This document shows positions 10,224 to 21,359 of a stretch of 64,000 nt of DNA, piece after piece. The stretch is from assembly GCA_028583605.1 (NCBI GenBank), contig CM053327.1, positions 19,393,629 through 19,457,628 of the forward strand. The letters run 5' to 3'. The translations under genes were made by a program, and so were the position numbers. This stretch comes from Dastarcus helophoroides (taxonomy: Eukaryota > Arthropoda > Insecta > Coleoptera > Bothrideridae). The notes under the pieces are model-generated. The model was not told where the DNA came from. It saw only the letters and a program-made list of their open reading frames with translations, and made no database searches. The first letter of the stretch is position 1. Each line of letters starts with the position of its first letter.

Positions 10224-11464
10224 CGGGGGTAAATCAAATATGAACCGGAAGTTGTTTTTAAAAATTTATTGGTATAAGATGCATATATGTAAGTTATTAA
10301 CTATTTTTTCTACATAATCTCCTGATTCCGTTATGCATTTATCCCAAAGGATTGGGAGTTTTTTAATGCCATTATCATTAAAAAAGAAGACGTGTTTGCA
10401 GCCAGTTGCGCACAAATGACTTAACAGCAGCATCATCATGAAATCGCTCACCTCGTAGAGCTCCTTTCAGTGGCCCAAACATATGATAATTGCATTGCGA
10501 TAATTCGGCACTATAATGAGGGTGTTCTAATGTTGCCCAATGGATTTATTTTTTGATGTGTCCAATTGGCTGAGTGGGGGCGCGCATTGTCGTAAAGCAA
10601 AATCACATTCCTGACCAAAAATTCGCTCCTCTTTCGCAGATAGGCACGTTTTGCTTCATCCAATAGCTGACAGCATTAACCGTACGACGTTCTTGCAGAA
10701 AATCGACGTGCACAACTCCTTTAATACCCAGCTGAGGGGCGAATTTTTGCCTTGACGGGTGAATCTTCTTCCTTTCTTCTTCACTCCATGCTTACTTGTT
10801 TAGATTCAGGGGTCTAATGGTGGACCTAAGTCTCATCATGCGTGATGATACGTAGCAAGAAACCACCACCTTTACGTTGAAAATACCCAAGATGGCGCTG
10901 ACAAATCTCCAGACGTTGTTGTTTCTGTTCTTTAGTCAAAAGACGAAGTACCCACCTTGAAAGAAAATTTTAGAAACCCCAAATCATCTGTAATGATGGA
11001 TTGAGCACTCTCAAAACTTATCCCTATTTGACCTGTAATTTCATCAACAGTTAAACGGTGATCGCCTTCCAAAAGGCATTGAACAGCGTTAATCTTGTCC
11101 GCAATCACACTGGTCCGAGGACGACGGGCATGGGGTTCATTTTTAACTTAGGTTCGTCCTTCCAAAAATTTTTTGTGCCATTCATACACTTGAATTTTCT
11201 TCAAACAAGTATCCCCAAACTGTGCTTCTAATCTACGAGGAATTTCGGCGGGCTTTATACCTTCAACGGCAAAAAATTTAAATTAATAATGCGCTGTGCA
11301 ACGTGCGGATGAACCATTTGCTTACTCATAGTATTTTCAACTGACGAACGGCGAGAACGGAATCAGGTGACATTCCCACCTAAGATGTATAAATGTATGC
11401 ACACACTCCCGATGCCCTCATGGCGACATTATAGAAATTCCGGTTCATATTTGATTAACCCTCG
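10224..11464 (-). mobile_element. mariner element (copy 1), dead
   Basis: The terminal inverted repeats are CGGGGGTAAATCAAATATGA at 10224 onward and, reversed, CGAGGGTTAATCAAATATGA ending at 11464. They match at about 24 of 27 positions. TA target duplications lie at 10222-10223 and 11465-11466. The length of 1,241 bp is normal for mariner. The transposase lies on the minus strand. Confidence 0.88.
10266..11329 (-). pseudogene. mariner transposase, frameshifted
   Basis: ATG is at 11,329 (MSKQMVHPHVAQR). Reading then jumps frame repeatedly and meets stops. Recognisable blocks are the HDET motif around the first catalytic Asp (~10,835), YDNARPHSANW with the second Asp (~10,590), and the region of the third Asp, which reads SQCNYHMFGPLK, so Asp has become Asn (~10,480). 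The tail NGIKKLPILWDKCITESGDY matches the usual mariner end. With frameshifts and a lost catalytic residue this copy cannot be active. The DD34D family is clear; the subfamily is not assigned. Confidence 0.85.
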
Positions 11465-11466
11465 TA

Positions 11467-12187
11467 TAACATGGTCAGGTGCATTTAAAAGGAATGAGTT
11501 TTTGGCAATGTATATTTATAGTCTTCTTAGCACTGACGCAGTAAATATTTCAATGGTAATGAGTTAAGATATATAGGCAACTTTTATGTGTATTATTTAT
11601 TAAATAAATTGTTTGGGTTTTCAATGCCCACTTTCAGGCCCTTAGACCCTCTTATTGCCCCACCTACGTTATATTTACAAGTTGAGGTCTAAACTTCATT
11701 TTTCTAGAGCCTCCCGTTTGGGCTGTGCGTTGTCTGTCAGTCAGTGTTAGAGATTTCTTAAACAAATATATTCAAATAATAACAATTATTTATTGTCAGC
11801 AGATAAGAAAACTTGCATTGAATAATGATGTAGGAAAATAGTATTACATGCTGCTCTCTAGCTAATTTTAGAACAGTTATACTGTGTAAAATCATCATGT
11901 AACTTTTCAATTGCATGATCTGATAACACTAAAGAGAAAAATATAAAAGAACAATTGCATGCGGTGACTACTTATACTGTTTCCTATAAATAGCACCGTG
12001 CCACATGTAATATTCGATTTGGGTCAGCTTTGATGTATTACGCCCATAAAAGAAAATTTTTCGAACATAAATGGAAATGAGGGGTAAATCTCTATGTTGA
12101 TAGTTACTTTAGACTATTTATTGAGAATGTCAGAGAATCAGAGAGAAAAATTTGATTAAGAGAAATACAGAAAAAATGCATACAAAA
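11467..12187. other. Spacer between two mariners
   Basis: About 720 bp of AT-rich sequence. No gene or element end was recognised. Confidence 0.4.
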
Positions 12188-12189
12188 TA

Positions 12190-13513
12190 TACGAAGTATG
12201 TTCAAAAGGTAAGGTGACTTTTCAAGTTTCGTGGGCAACGTACATTCGATTATCGATTTTTTGCTGTTGTTGTGTTGGTACATATGTCCCGAACATATAT
12301 TCACAGTTTCAAGTACATAGCATAATTACTTTGTTTTTGACAGATAAAAATGTTAGACGTATCTTGTTGTGCTCGGCGATTTTTTATTATTATAAAAAAT
12401 GGAGCAAAGGATTTGCATCAAATTTTATGTGAAAAATGGAATTAAGTGTTCTAAAACACTTGAAATGTTGACAGTGGCGTACGGTGCGTCTGCTCTAAAT
12501 TAAAAAAAAATGTTTACCAGTGATATAAACTCTTCCATGATGGCTGAGAAGAAGCCGATGACAAACCTCGTTCTGGACGCCCCAGCACATCAACAACAGA
12601 AGATATCGTCGAAGTTGTGCAGAAAATTGTTTTTGAAAATCGTCGAATTACCATAAGAAGAGTTGCTGAGGATATTGGCATATCGGCTCGTGTCATGAAG
12701 TTTTTTCGGATGTTTTGGGCATGAGACGTGTGTCACCGAAGTTTGTTCCGAAACTTCTGAATTTTGATCAAAAGAATCGTCGCATGAGCATCACTCAAAA
12801 GCTCTTGAATGACGTCAGTGATGATTCTGATTTGCTCAAAGGGGCCTAACTGGTGATGAATCATGGGTATATGGTTATGACGTCAAAACCAAAGCCCAAT
12901 TGTCCCAATGAAAGCACCCAGGAGAGCCAAGACCAAAAAAAGCACGCCGAGTTCGATCAAATGTATGTCAAAGTTTTGCTCACTGTTTTTTTCGACTACC
13001 GTGGCGTAGGGCATCAGGAGTTTTTACCTTAAGGTCGTACATCAATAAGGAGTATTACCTTGGAGTTAAGCGCCATTTGCCAGAAGCAATACAAAAAAAA
13101 GTGCGAAATTGTGGAAAAATAAATCATGGCTTTTGCATCATCATAATGCACCTGCTCATTCATCGTTGCGTGTGAGAGATTTTTTGGCCAAAAACAACAC
13201 AACAATCATGCCTCAGCCACCATATTCACCGAATTTGTCTCCTGCAACTTTTTTCTGTTTCCGAAACTTAAAGGGCCTATGAAAGGACGGAGATTTGCAA
13301 CGATTGATGAAATAAAAACTGCATCGCTAGAGGAGTTCAAGGCTATACCAAAAAGTGCATATGAGAAGTGCTTTGGAGATTGGAAAAAGCGTTGGCACAA
13401 GTGCATTGTATCTGAGGGGGATTACTTTGAAGGGGACAGTATAAATATTGATGAATAAATAAATATTTTTTCATAAAATGATAAAGTTACCTTACTTTTT
13501 AAACCACTTCGTA
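12190..13513 (+). mobile_element. mariner element (copy 2), dead
   Basis: The left end TACGAAGTATGTTCAAAAGG and the reversed right end TACGAAGTGGTTTAAAAAGT are related inverted repeats of about 28 bp. TA precedes the left end; the right flank reads CA, so the duplication has probably mutated. The length is about 1,320 bp. This is a different subfamily from copy 1, and the repeat style and protein resemble the irritans group. Confidence 0.82.
12399..13458 (+). pseudogene. mariner transposase (irritans-like), frameshifted
   Basis: The start is ATG at 12,399 (MEQRICIKFYVKNGIKCSKT) and the final stop is TAA at 13,456-13,458. The frame is broken by indels, for example near 12,500 and 12,850. The first catalytic Asp is kept in TGDESWVYGYD (~12,855). 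The second motif reads HHNAPAHSS, so its Asp codon is now CAT (His). The third reads NLSPATFF where NLSPCDFF is expected, so the third Asp is lost as well. The C-terminal segment (FEDWKKRWHKC style) is still readable. It is dead by both frame and active site. Confidence 0.85.
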
Positions 13514-14624
13514 CATACAGTAGAATCTGAATTACATAATTTCTCCGTTTAATGGTATAAATTCGAGAAATCCCCAGTGTTATCCGAAATATAAGCTGTA
13601 GGTATGTCGGGTGTAACAGGATCATGGTACACCCCCCATTTTTTCTTTATTTATGAAGATTAAATTTTCAAAGTTGCTACACTTGATGTATTTATGAAAT
13701 GTAAAAATTGGCATTCCCACTGCTGTCACTTTCGCTAAACCTGATACCAACTTTTGATTTATAAATGAGACACCCTGTATGTTATTACAGTATTACAATA
13801 CACATAAAATGAGTAATTTTTAAAGGACTGGAGATTTTTTTGGTCCCATATTATTTTTGAGCCTAGAAGTCCATGACTCATCCTAAATTTTATTAAATGT
13901 TTTAAACATTTAATAAAATACTGCTTTAAACTAATATTTGCACTTTGCATTTACTTTTTCCTTATTTCTGAATAGCTAATGAATAAAACATCTATTCTGA
14001 AAATCAATTTTCATTCGCTATTATTTACAATATACTAGACCAGTATTTCATCCCCCATATTATTTTTCCGAAACATTTCAATTTAAGATTATGCTGGGAT
14101 TTAATTTAAATCTCTTTTACGTAAATTTGCAGAGAGAGGGCGATTTTCATACGAATAAAAATAAAATACTTTAATACTGGCGTTAAACTTAATTAATTAG
14201 ACTAACCTCTAAAACGCTAGCGAAGTAAGACGGTATTCATGTTCAACTGCTGTACGTTGTGCTTAATTCACTGCACACTTTTAAACCTGAAGAGACTGAA
14301 TTTTACAAAATAAATTAAAACTGTGCACCCTTTGAATTAATTTAAAAAGAAAATACTGCATTTAACCAATTTAAGTTTTAAAAACTTTAATTACTTTTTT
14401 CTGGATCAGTTAATTTCTTTTGTGTGCTACTTCGCGCTCTTTTAAAATTCTAGGACTTTAGGAAAAGTTACATTTCTATTTAATAAAATAAAGATTTATT
14501 AAATTAATATAGCGATAACACTGATTTAATATGTCCATTTAAGGTAGAATTTAACTAACCTCTAAGTTGGTCAGAATTCTGCTAAAGGCAGTAAGTAAAA
14601 AAAAAGAAATGTTATGGTACTTAC
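13514..14624. other. Intron-like sequence 3' of the DIP exon
   Basis: AT-rich. It contains one ACACCCTGTATG motif at about 13,770. On the minus strand this is the intron that follows the DIP exon. The next DIP exon (second Ig domain) was not found here. Confidence 0.4.
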
Positions 14625-14832
14625 CATAGACATCCAAGCATCCTTTTTGGATCTTCATTTGTGATGTATTTATTTGACACATATAACACCCGCGATCTGA
14701 TTCTTTTAATTGCCTTATTCTAAGTTGCCACGTTCTTAAATTGTCATGAGTAACACTAATTCTTGAATTATGCGTAACGACCTTCGTGTGAAGGCTTAAT
14801 ATTGTTTGGTCCTCCGCTCGCACCCATGCCAC
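14625..14832 (-). CDS. Internal exon of a DIP-family Ig receptor gene
   Basis: This 208-bp exon encodes 69 residues plus one base. It starts VAWVRAEDQTILSLHTKV and ends QINTSQMKIQKGCLDVY. It is the C-terminal half of a V-set immunoglobulin domain with the core Trp at residue 3 and the D-x-G-x-Y-x-C signature (DRGCYMC) near residue 46-52. The acceptor is a T-run then CAG just before 14,832 and the donor is GTAAGTA from 14,624 down, so phase is 0 at entry and 1 at exit. A phase-1 exit after LDVY fits the usual DIP continuation V-P-P. The residues THNSRISV and ESDRGCYMCQINTS are closest, from memory, to DIP-kappa/eta/iota-type members. DIPs are GPI-type or membrane neuronal receptors that bind Dpr proteins in synaptic partner choice. 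The sibling exons lie outside the window or were missed. Confidence 0.88.
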
Positions 14833-16373
14833 CTGAAAAAAATAATCATTCAATAAGCTAATTAATAAATTTTGAAGTCTCTTACAGACTACAGCATTCG
14901 CTAAAACCAAAAGTTCATACTCGTGAATTGGTTTGAGAGCTCGAATTACTTAATGTTAAATACAATTTCGTTGCCCTATGAAAATGTTATCATTTCCAAT
15001 TTAATTTCTGGAACGATGCTTTATGTTGCGTGCAAAATATATATCAGAGTAAACTGAAATTAGTGGAACAGTGAATATATTTCCCATTTGTGTTTATTGC
15101 TTATTATGCCTATACGGTGCCAACTTCAACAATACAAACCTTTTAGCAAACTTTCAGTGAATTATTGTTATCTCCTATTAGTTATTATGAACATCATGCA
15201 AACCAGTGGATTGTAAAAGTTTAAAAATTGGTAAGACATGCCACCAGTTGTACATATGATAAGTCATTGCATTCATAACTAGTTTTAATGGTACAATATT
15301 GTATAAACTAATTAGGAGCAAAAGAGACAATATTATGTTTACTCACATAAAATTATTATATTTGTAAAATAAAATCATTGTTCTTCACATGCATCACATT
15401 TTTTTTTCAACTTGCATCGGGCGCCTTATAATTCTGTTATTGTTTTTGAATTGATAGTCACAAAAGGGTTCGAGTCGCAGTCGCTAATGTAAACAAATAT
15501 CAACCTCTATGTTTGAAAGGCTTTCAAGTCCACTCGGTAGACAAATAAAGGAGCCCAACGCTACACGATCTAACTATAGTTTTATGATCGACTTTTCAGA
15601 ATATCGTGAGAGTGATCTGCACTTTTTGTAATGGGTTCTTCAATGGGAACGCATTAGCTGTTCGTTTCAGAAGTGACCCGGCATACTTCTTTGAGGAAAC
15701 CTCATCCCACATTCTCGCTGATCAGCCAATGCAAAATCTATGAAAAAAATGTAAATCACTTAATTCTTTATTCAAAAATGGATCTAGCGAAATCTTAATT
15801 AAATAAATTCGGAAAATTAAAGCAAAGAGACAGAATTGCTTTAATGTTTTGATGTTTTGATGTTTAAGATGCTTTGACCATTATGTTTTTTGGTACAACT
15901 TAGATCTTTTTAATTGTAGTTCCTAGATATTACGTGAAAAGTCACTAGTAAAAGATTTTTAGGCTTAAAATATGAAGAAAATCGAAAATAACAAAATTAG
16001 GAACAGTTTTATTAAGCCCCACTTAGTTATACCTGCTAATAATCCATGCTGAATAACATTTTTCAGCTTATTTTGTAGAACATCAAAATCCATATAGTTA
16101 TTTACCTTGCTTCGAAAAAATAAAAAGCGATGAAAAAATATCCTCAACATTTGATATTTGAAATCCTATAGCTTAAAAACTAAAAGCTTTTCCTCATATA
16201 GGTATACATGAAACTTTTTAGCCATTTTTATACATAGAATGCACTGTTAAACCCTTTCAACCAATTTTCGGACATGATGTACATAAATAAAATACATACA
16301 GGAGACAATCTGAAAAATACCAATCAAGAATATCTCTTACATTAGAGAAAAATTACTATAAAGATCTGAAATA
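14833..16373. other. Intron-like sequence 5' of the DIP exon
   Basis: AT-rich. A short stretch near 15,620-15,740 reads open for about 40 codons on the plus strand without resemblance to any family I know. Nothing else is supported. Confidence 0.4.
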
Positions 16374-16375
16374 TA

Positions 16376-17721
16376 CAGAGCGGACCATAAGTAACGGTAC
16401 ACAGGGCAATGGTAGATTTTTTGAATAAAAATAATGTAATTTAGCTACATTTACCTTATACCAAAAGTTGATATTAGCAGAAATACAGGCTGTCAAAGTT
16501 GAAAAAAAAAATTCGATTTTTTCGTATAATTATGGAATGAATTGTAATATAGGCACGAAATTTGGCACAAGGAGGTTTCTTAAGTCGACAAACTCTAATT
16601 TTTTTTAATTACCAATAGCTGATAGGGGGCGCTACCTGCGCTATCCTGCATAATTCTAAATCATCATAACTTTTTTGTGGCCCCACGTATATTAATTTCA
16701 AATTGGTTATTTTATTTCTCCTAATTTTTTACGTAAAAAAGGTGTACTTTCTGAAAGTTGATACGAGCAACTGTTTCCAAGACATTTGCCTTTAAAGCTT
16801 GACGTGCCTTGGATTTAAATTACTAAAATATTAGATTTTCGAAGTAGGCTTGAAAAAAAAGTAATCATAAGACATCTTTGAAACTAATTTATGTCAAATA
16901 TTACTTTGCTAATAATATTATTACCTAAATTTTGAAAATCTCTGTAAGGAAAATCCAAAAAATTAAAACGTAATTTATTTTCTAACATAGAGATGTGAGA
17001 TATGATCTCTGAGTCCGCACAAGAAAATGTTTATAGCCTGAATGGTCAAAGCAGATATTTGGAGATAAATTTCAATAAAAGACCCCCAGATTTTTAATTG
17101 TTTACAATCCCTTTACATGAAAAAGGTCATTTCCCACATACTTATTTTTGAAAATAAATTTTGTTTCATTATTCACCTAAATTTGCTTTAGAAATTAAAA
17201 AAAAAATGTGTAATAATAATGTCAGTAGAGTAATATTTGATATAAACTACTTTAGAGTCCGTTTTATAACTTTTATTTTGAAACCTACTGCAAAAAATTC
17301 ACATTTACATAACTTAAAATAAAGGTACAGCAAACTTTGAAGGCAAATATCTTGAAAACGTTTGCCTGTATCAACATTTAGAAAGTAAACCTTTTTTACG
17401 TAAAAAATGTAGTGTACATGAGGGCACAAAAAAGTTATGATGCTTTAGAATAATATAAGGTAGCGCCCCCTACGAGTTAGTGGCAATCTGCTAGCAAATT
17501 AGAATTTCTTGATCAAAGAAACCCTCCTATGCCAAATTTTTTGTCTATAGTGAAATGGGTTCATCAGTTATATGAAAAAATCACAATTTTTTTTTCAACT
17601 TTGACACCCTGTATCTCTGTTAATATCAACTTTTGGTATAAGGTAAATGTGGCTAAATCACGTTATTTTTATATGAAAAATCTACTCTTGCTCTATGTAC
17701 CATTACTTATGATCCACCCTG
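16376..17721. mobile_element. Foldback element: ~1.35-kb imperfect palindrome
   Basis: The left end reads ATATACAGAG...ACCATAAGTAACGGTAC and the right end, reversed, ATATACAGGG...ATCATAAGTAATGGTAC. Matching continues inward for hundreds of bases: the segment with CTTATACCAAAAGTTGATAT, the GGGGGCGCTACC box (16,625 and, reversed, 17,475), the TTACGTAAAAAA box (16,730 and 17,400), and TATCAAATATTAC near the centre (~16,900 and ~17,235). The whole element is therefore one large hairpin with little loop. CAG...CTG ends flanked by TA suggest a TA-inserting DNA element. No coding capacity was seen. Confidence 0.8.
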
Positions 17722-18413
17722 TATATCGGGTGATTGGAGGGGGAATCAAAATGACTCATCTTGCCTCATTTGTTAGAAGGTAGTCACCCCACCTTATTTT
17801 TTTAATATGATCCGACCTTGATTGGCACATCATTGAAGAGCCCGCAGCTTTCTCTTTAGAGTCTTATAGCAAAATCTTAAACGGTAATATTAGTTTTTGA
17901 GTAATCGATGTTTAAATTAAGCAACATTTTTGAAAACTAATTATATGGATTATCTTTTAGACAAAAAATTCTGTCATAAAAGTTTGAATTACACATCGGG
18001 CAAACCAAAGAATGTAATTTTTAATTCACCTATCCTATCGTTTTAGGGACTAGCCAATCCTATTAAATCGTCTAAAATGAGAACCACCCCGTGTGATACC
18101 TCGTTGGAAATATTTATCTGTTTTTCCATGCAGAGAAATAAAAACTTTTCCGACGACGTATTACACGAGGTTGGTTATTTTTTTTAGAAAAATTAATAGG
18201 GTTGGTGAGCTCCTAGAGGAAGGGGGGTGAGTCAAAAAACACATTCTTTGGTTTCGCTGATGTGTATTTGAGATTTTTATAACAACATTTTTTGTATAAG
18301 AGTATAAAAAATAATAAGTTGGGGTAGCTACCCCTTAGAGGTAAGGCAGAGTAAGTCCAAAAGCTACAAAAAGTACTTCATTTTGGTTCACCGTCCAATC
18401 CTCCAATATATAT
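17722..18413. mobile_element. Second foldback element: ~0.69-kb palindrome, abutting the first
   Basis: It starts where the first palindrome ends. The left end TATATCGGGTGATTGGAGGG matches the reversed right end TATATTGGAGGATTGGACGG. Inner matches include AATCAAAATGA/AACCAAAATGA, GTAGTCACCCC/GTAGCTACCCC, the box ACACATCGGGCAAACCAAAG (reversed partner near 18,250), and CACCCCGTGTGATACCTCGT near the centre (~18,090). No coding capacity was seen. Its ends differ from the first element, so it is a separate family. Confidence 0.75.
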
Positions 18414-18805
18414 TTTAGTTCGTTATGATAGAGGTTTTCGTCTAGGAGATATTTCCGATTTCTACTATTCAAATTGTCATCCTGTATAGACTACGAATAG
18501 CTTGTATTGTATAAGAGAATGCTTGTTAGTGTTATTCCACGACAGTTGTTTTCACAACAAGGTAGGTGGCGCTACATTTAGAAATTATATGAAGTCTATT
18601 AATTTGCAATTGCTTACTTGCAGGAACATTTTTCAGCATTCGAGTTGAATATGCCTAGCTGAGAAAATAAGATCGATACCGGTCGCTGCTTCCAAACTTT
18701 ATTCTGATAAGTGGAAATGTTCTACCCCTTGGTCTGTGCATTATGGATGATAAAATCTTCCAGATTTAAACTGTCTCTCTTAGAAGTAAATAGAACCAGC
18801 TTGAA
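18414..18805. other. Unassigned sequence upstream of LINE fragment
   Basis: It may be earlier, unreadable LINE sequence. No frame is preserved. Confidence 0.3.
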
Positions 18806-19150
18806 TTGACCACTGTTAATGTACCTCAAAAACGAGGTGACACATTCTTTACATTTCAAGAGCTATTTAATATCTACAAAGCCCTAGTTACACTAATGCT
18901 GAAGTACTGTTCTGTTGTCTGGGTTTCAGTCCCAAAGCACACATTTGTTCCTTTGAATTACATTCAAAGAAGATTCATTTATATAGCTGATAACAAAACA
19001 TTGATTAAGTCTATCCAGATCTGAAAAACAGAACGATGGTTGGCCACTTTTATTTTTTCTATAAATACTTTTATGGAAAATGTTGACAAAAACCAGTGTA
19101 TCTGATCTCTCTAAGCGCAAAATTTTTAAGGCATACAATCTACTAATAGA
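18806..19150 (+). pseudogene. LINE reverse-transcriptase C-terminal fragment
   Basis: The plus frame reads FQELFNIYKALVTLMLKYCS, then VVWVSVPKHTFVPLNYIQRR. This is the region just after the RT palm in jockey/CR1-like LINEs (usual pattern: LYKAxxRPxLEYCSxVWGxAPKHTLxxLDxIQxRAIRLI). After a stop at 19,022 the next conserved block continues out of frame. It is 5'-truncated and decayed. The exact clade is uncertain. Confidence 0.7.
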
Positions 19151-19267
19151 CTGAAGTTTTAAAATTGAATTAATAGGAATGAAGCACATAGAAAGGGCAA
19201 AACAGTTTATTTAAAATTGTTTTTTACTACGGGTGTTCCATGGTGCTACCTCAATATAAATTAAATG

Positions 19268-19455
19268 GGCTGACGCACACTGCTTATCGCCTGCCTTAAA
19301 GCGCGTTTAGGATCCTTTAGTCACAGAGAAGCTGTTCGACGTCGAACGTTCGACTGTCGTTTTAGAACTGACGCACACAGAAAGAGCAAAACGTTTTTGC
19401 CTAAAAAAAACGTTTTTGACTAAAATTGTGTTGCTCTTTCTGTGTGCGTTAGCCC
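19268..19455. mobile_element. Small MITE with GGGCT-ACGCACAC inverted ends
   Basis: GGGCTGACGCACAC (19,268-19,281) pairs with GTGTGCGTTAGCCC (19,442-19,455) at 13 of 14 positions. Inside, ACGCACACAGAAAGAGCAA (19,371-19,389) and its exact reverse complement (19,431-19,449) form a perfect 19-bp stem. Perfect palindromes TTCGACGTCGAA (19,335-19,346) and GTCGAACGTTCGAC (19,341-19,354) overlap. No coding capacity and no certain target duplication were seen. Confidence 0.65.
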
Positions 19456-19459
19456 TTAT

Positions 19460-21330
19460 GTTGCCATAAAAAAACTACTCTACTGAAGCAAACCAAAGTA
19501 TAGAAAGAAGATTGGTATGCTACTGTTTGGTTCTGTTTGTTAAGCTTTTTACTTTCACAGAAACATAGGAAGCTGAGTAATTTAATTACTTTTTTTTGAC
19601 GCAATCATTTGCAAGAGAGCAATCAGTGGCTATGCACATATGAAATATGATTTTAATGTACTTTATTTATGCACGTTCGCAATTTGATGGAGTTATTAAT
19701 TCAGCACGAGAGCAGATCACATTTAATCCCGTTACTAATGCAATTTATAATACCTTATTGACGTGGGTTATTGCTTCATATTAAACTAAAAGCAGTATTG
19801 ATCATGAAATTTTGATAGTAATGAAAATAAACCTATTCGCTTTGCATGCTTTTACTCTGTTTGAGGAGTGAACAATTGCAGTTGCGTGTAACAAATATAA
19901 TGGGTATAAATGATTAATTAAATGCCCATTATCCGATAAAGAAGCCTTTCTAAAATTAAATGTTACCACCTAAAATGAGTAGGTGAACAAACGTTACAAG
20001 CAGAAATTACATGATTGCTAAAGAATGTACATATTTCGATGTACTAAAAGGGCAATTTGACACGCACTTGTGGATAAAAAGGGAAGCTTGTATGAGGATT
20101 TATTTCTGTAATTAACACTGAAGACAGTAATGCAGTAAATATATTTTATAATAAAAGGGATTATTTTTACAAGTTGGAGTTGCAGGTTATAATCAAATTA
20201 TTCTATACAGACCAATCGGATAGAAAGATCAAAAAGGGTAAAGCTATAACCGATTTCAGAGGTGACCGAGCTTATGCCTCCAGGGATGATAATATTAAAC
20301 CCTCTCATGACCATGACCAATTTATTTGATTCAATTTACTTTCGATATGAGAACGAAAAATCTCAGTGGAATTATTCAACATCATTAAATTAACTTATAT
20401 CTAACGAAGAAACAGCAGCAGAGAAGACAACTTGTCTAAAAATATGTTGCCTAAAATTGTATACAGCGTGTTGAGCAATTGATGTTAATTGATGGAAACA
20501 TACAATGTAGCCCATTGAAAACATGCGCCGCAGTAGATAACTGCCAGGAAAGGATCTCGTCGAAAAGTGCTGAAATACATTGATTTTGTTGGAATAACTT
20601 TTGACGTAAAAGTAATAGACCAAATTTTGCCCTGCCCTAAGGAGGTGTCATACCTACAAATTTTTTAAATAGTGATGGGGGTCAAGTGATACGTCATTAA
20701 AAAGTATTTTTGGTCCTCCATACACTGCTCCTTCGTTTTTGAAATTCGCTTAATTCGTTTGAAGTCTTGAAGTTTCATTAATAAAATTTCCCAAAAAATG
20801 GAAAAATTGAATCGATTTTATTTAAAGTGGAGGAATTTTTGTTATTTTTTTTGGAGACTATTTCGGCTGGTTAACAGTTTTTGAGTAAAAACTGATTACA
20901 TGTGGGCTCGCGATTAAAACATCTTAAGATAGGCCTCGTAATCGCTAAGTAGCTGTCTTGTGACAAGTGTGGTTTAGAGTGTTTTCAATGTACTGATTTT
21001 TTATGATTATGTAAACACTTTAATTTGAATTACCCTAATACTGCCAATAATGAGTTACTACAGTCTTCGTTGGATGAGTTGATAAGCAAAACATGTAGAA
21101 TTATTTAACTTAATTCAAATATTTAAACAAATTTACCTTTATGTATCTATTAACAAGTGCTTTTAAGGCAGCTTTCCACGCCACTTGTATTTATAAAGAA
21201 ATAGTCTACTCAGCATCACGAAAAGGATACATTCAACTTCGGTCATAAAAAAATAACTGGGTCACAAAAGCACAAAATTCAAAACATTTAACTGTGAGTG
21301 TTATAATAATACTCAAGTCAAAATATTTCT
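19460..21330. other. Intron-like AT-rich sequence
   Basis: No gene is supported. A stretch near 20,640-20,830 is less AT-rich and could be repeat-derived, but no ends were found. Confidence 0.4.
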
Positions 21331-21359
21331 GGATTCTGGATTCTCGATTCGATGTGGGT

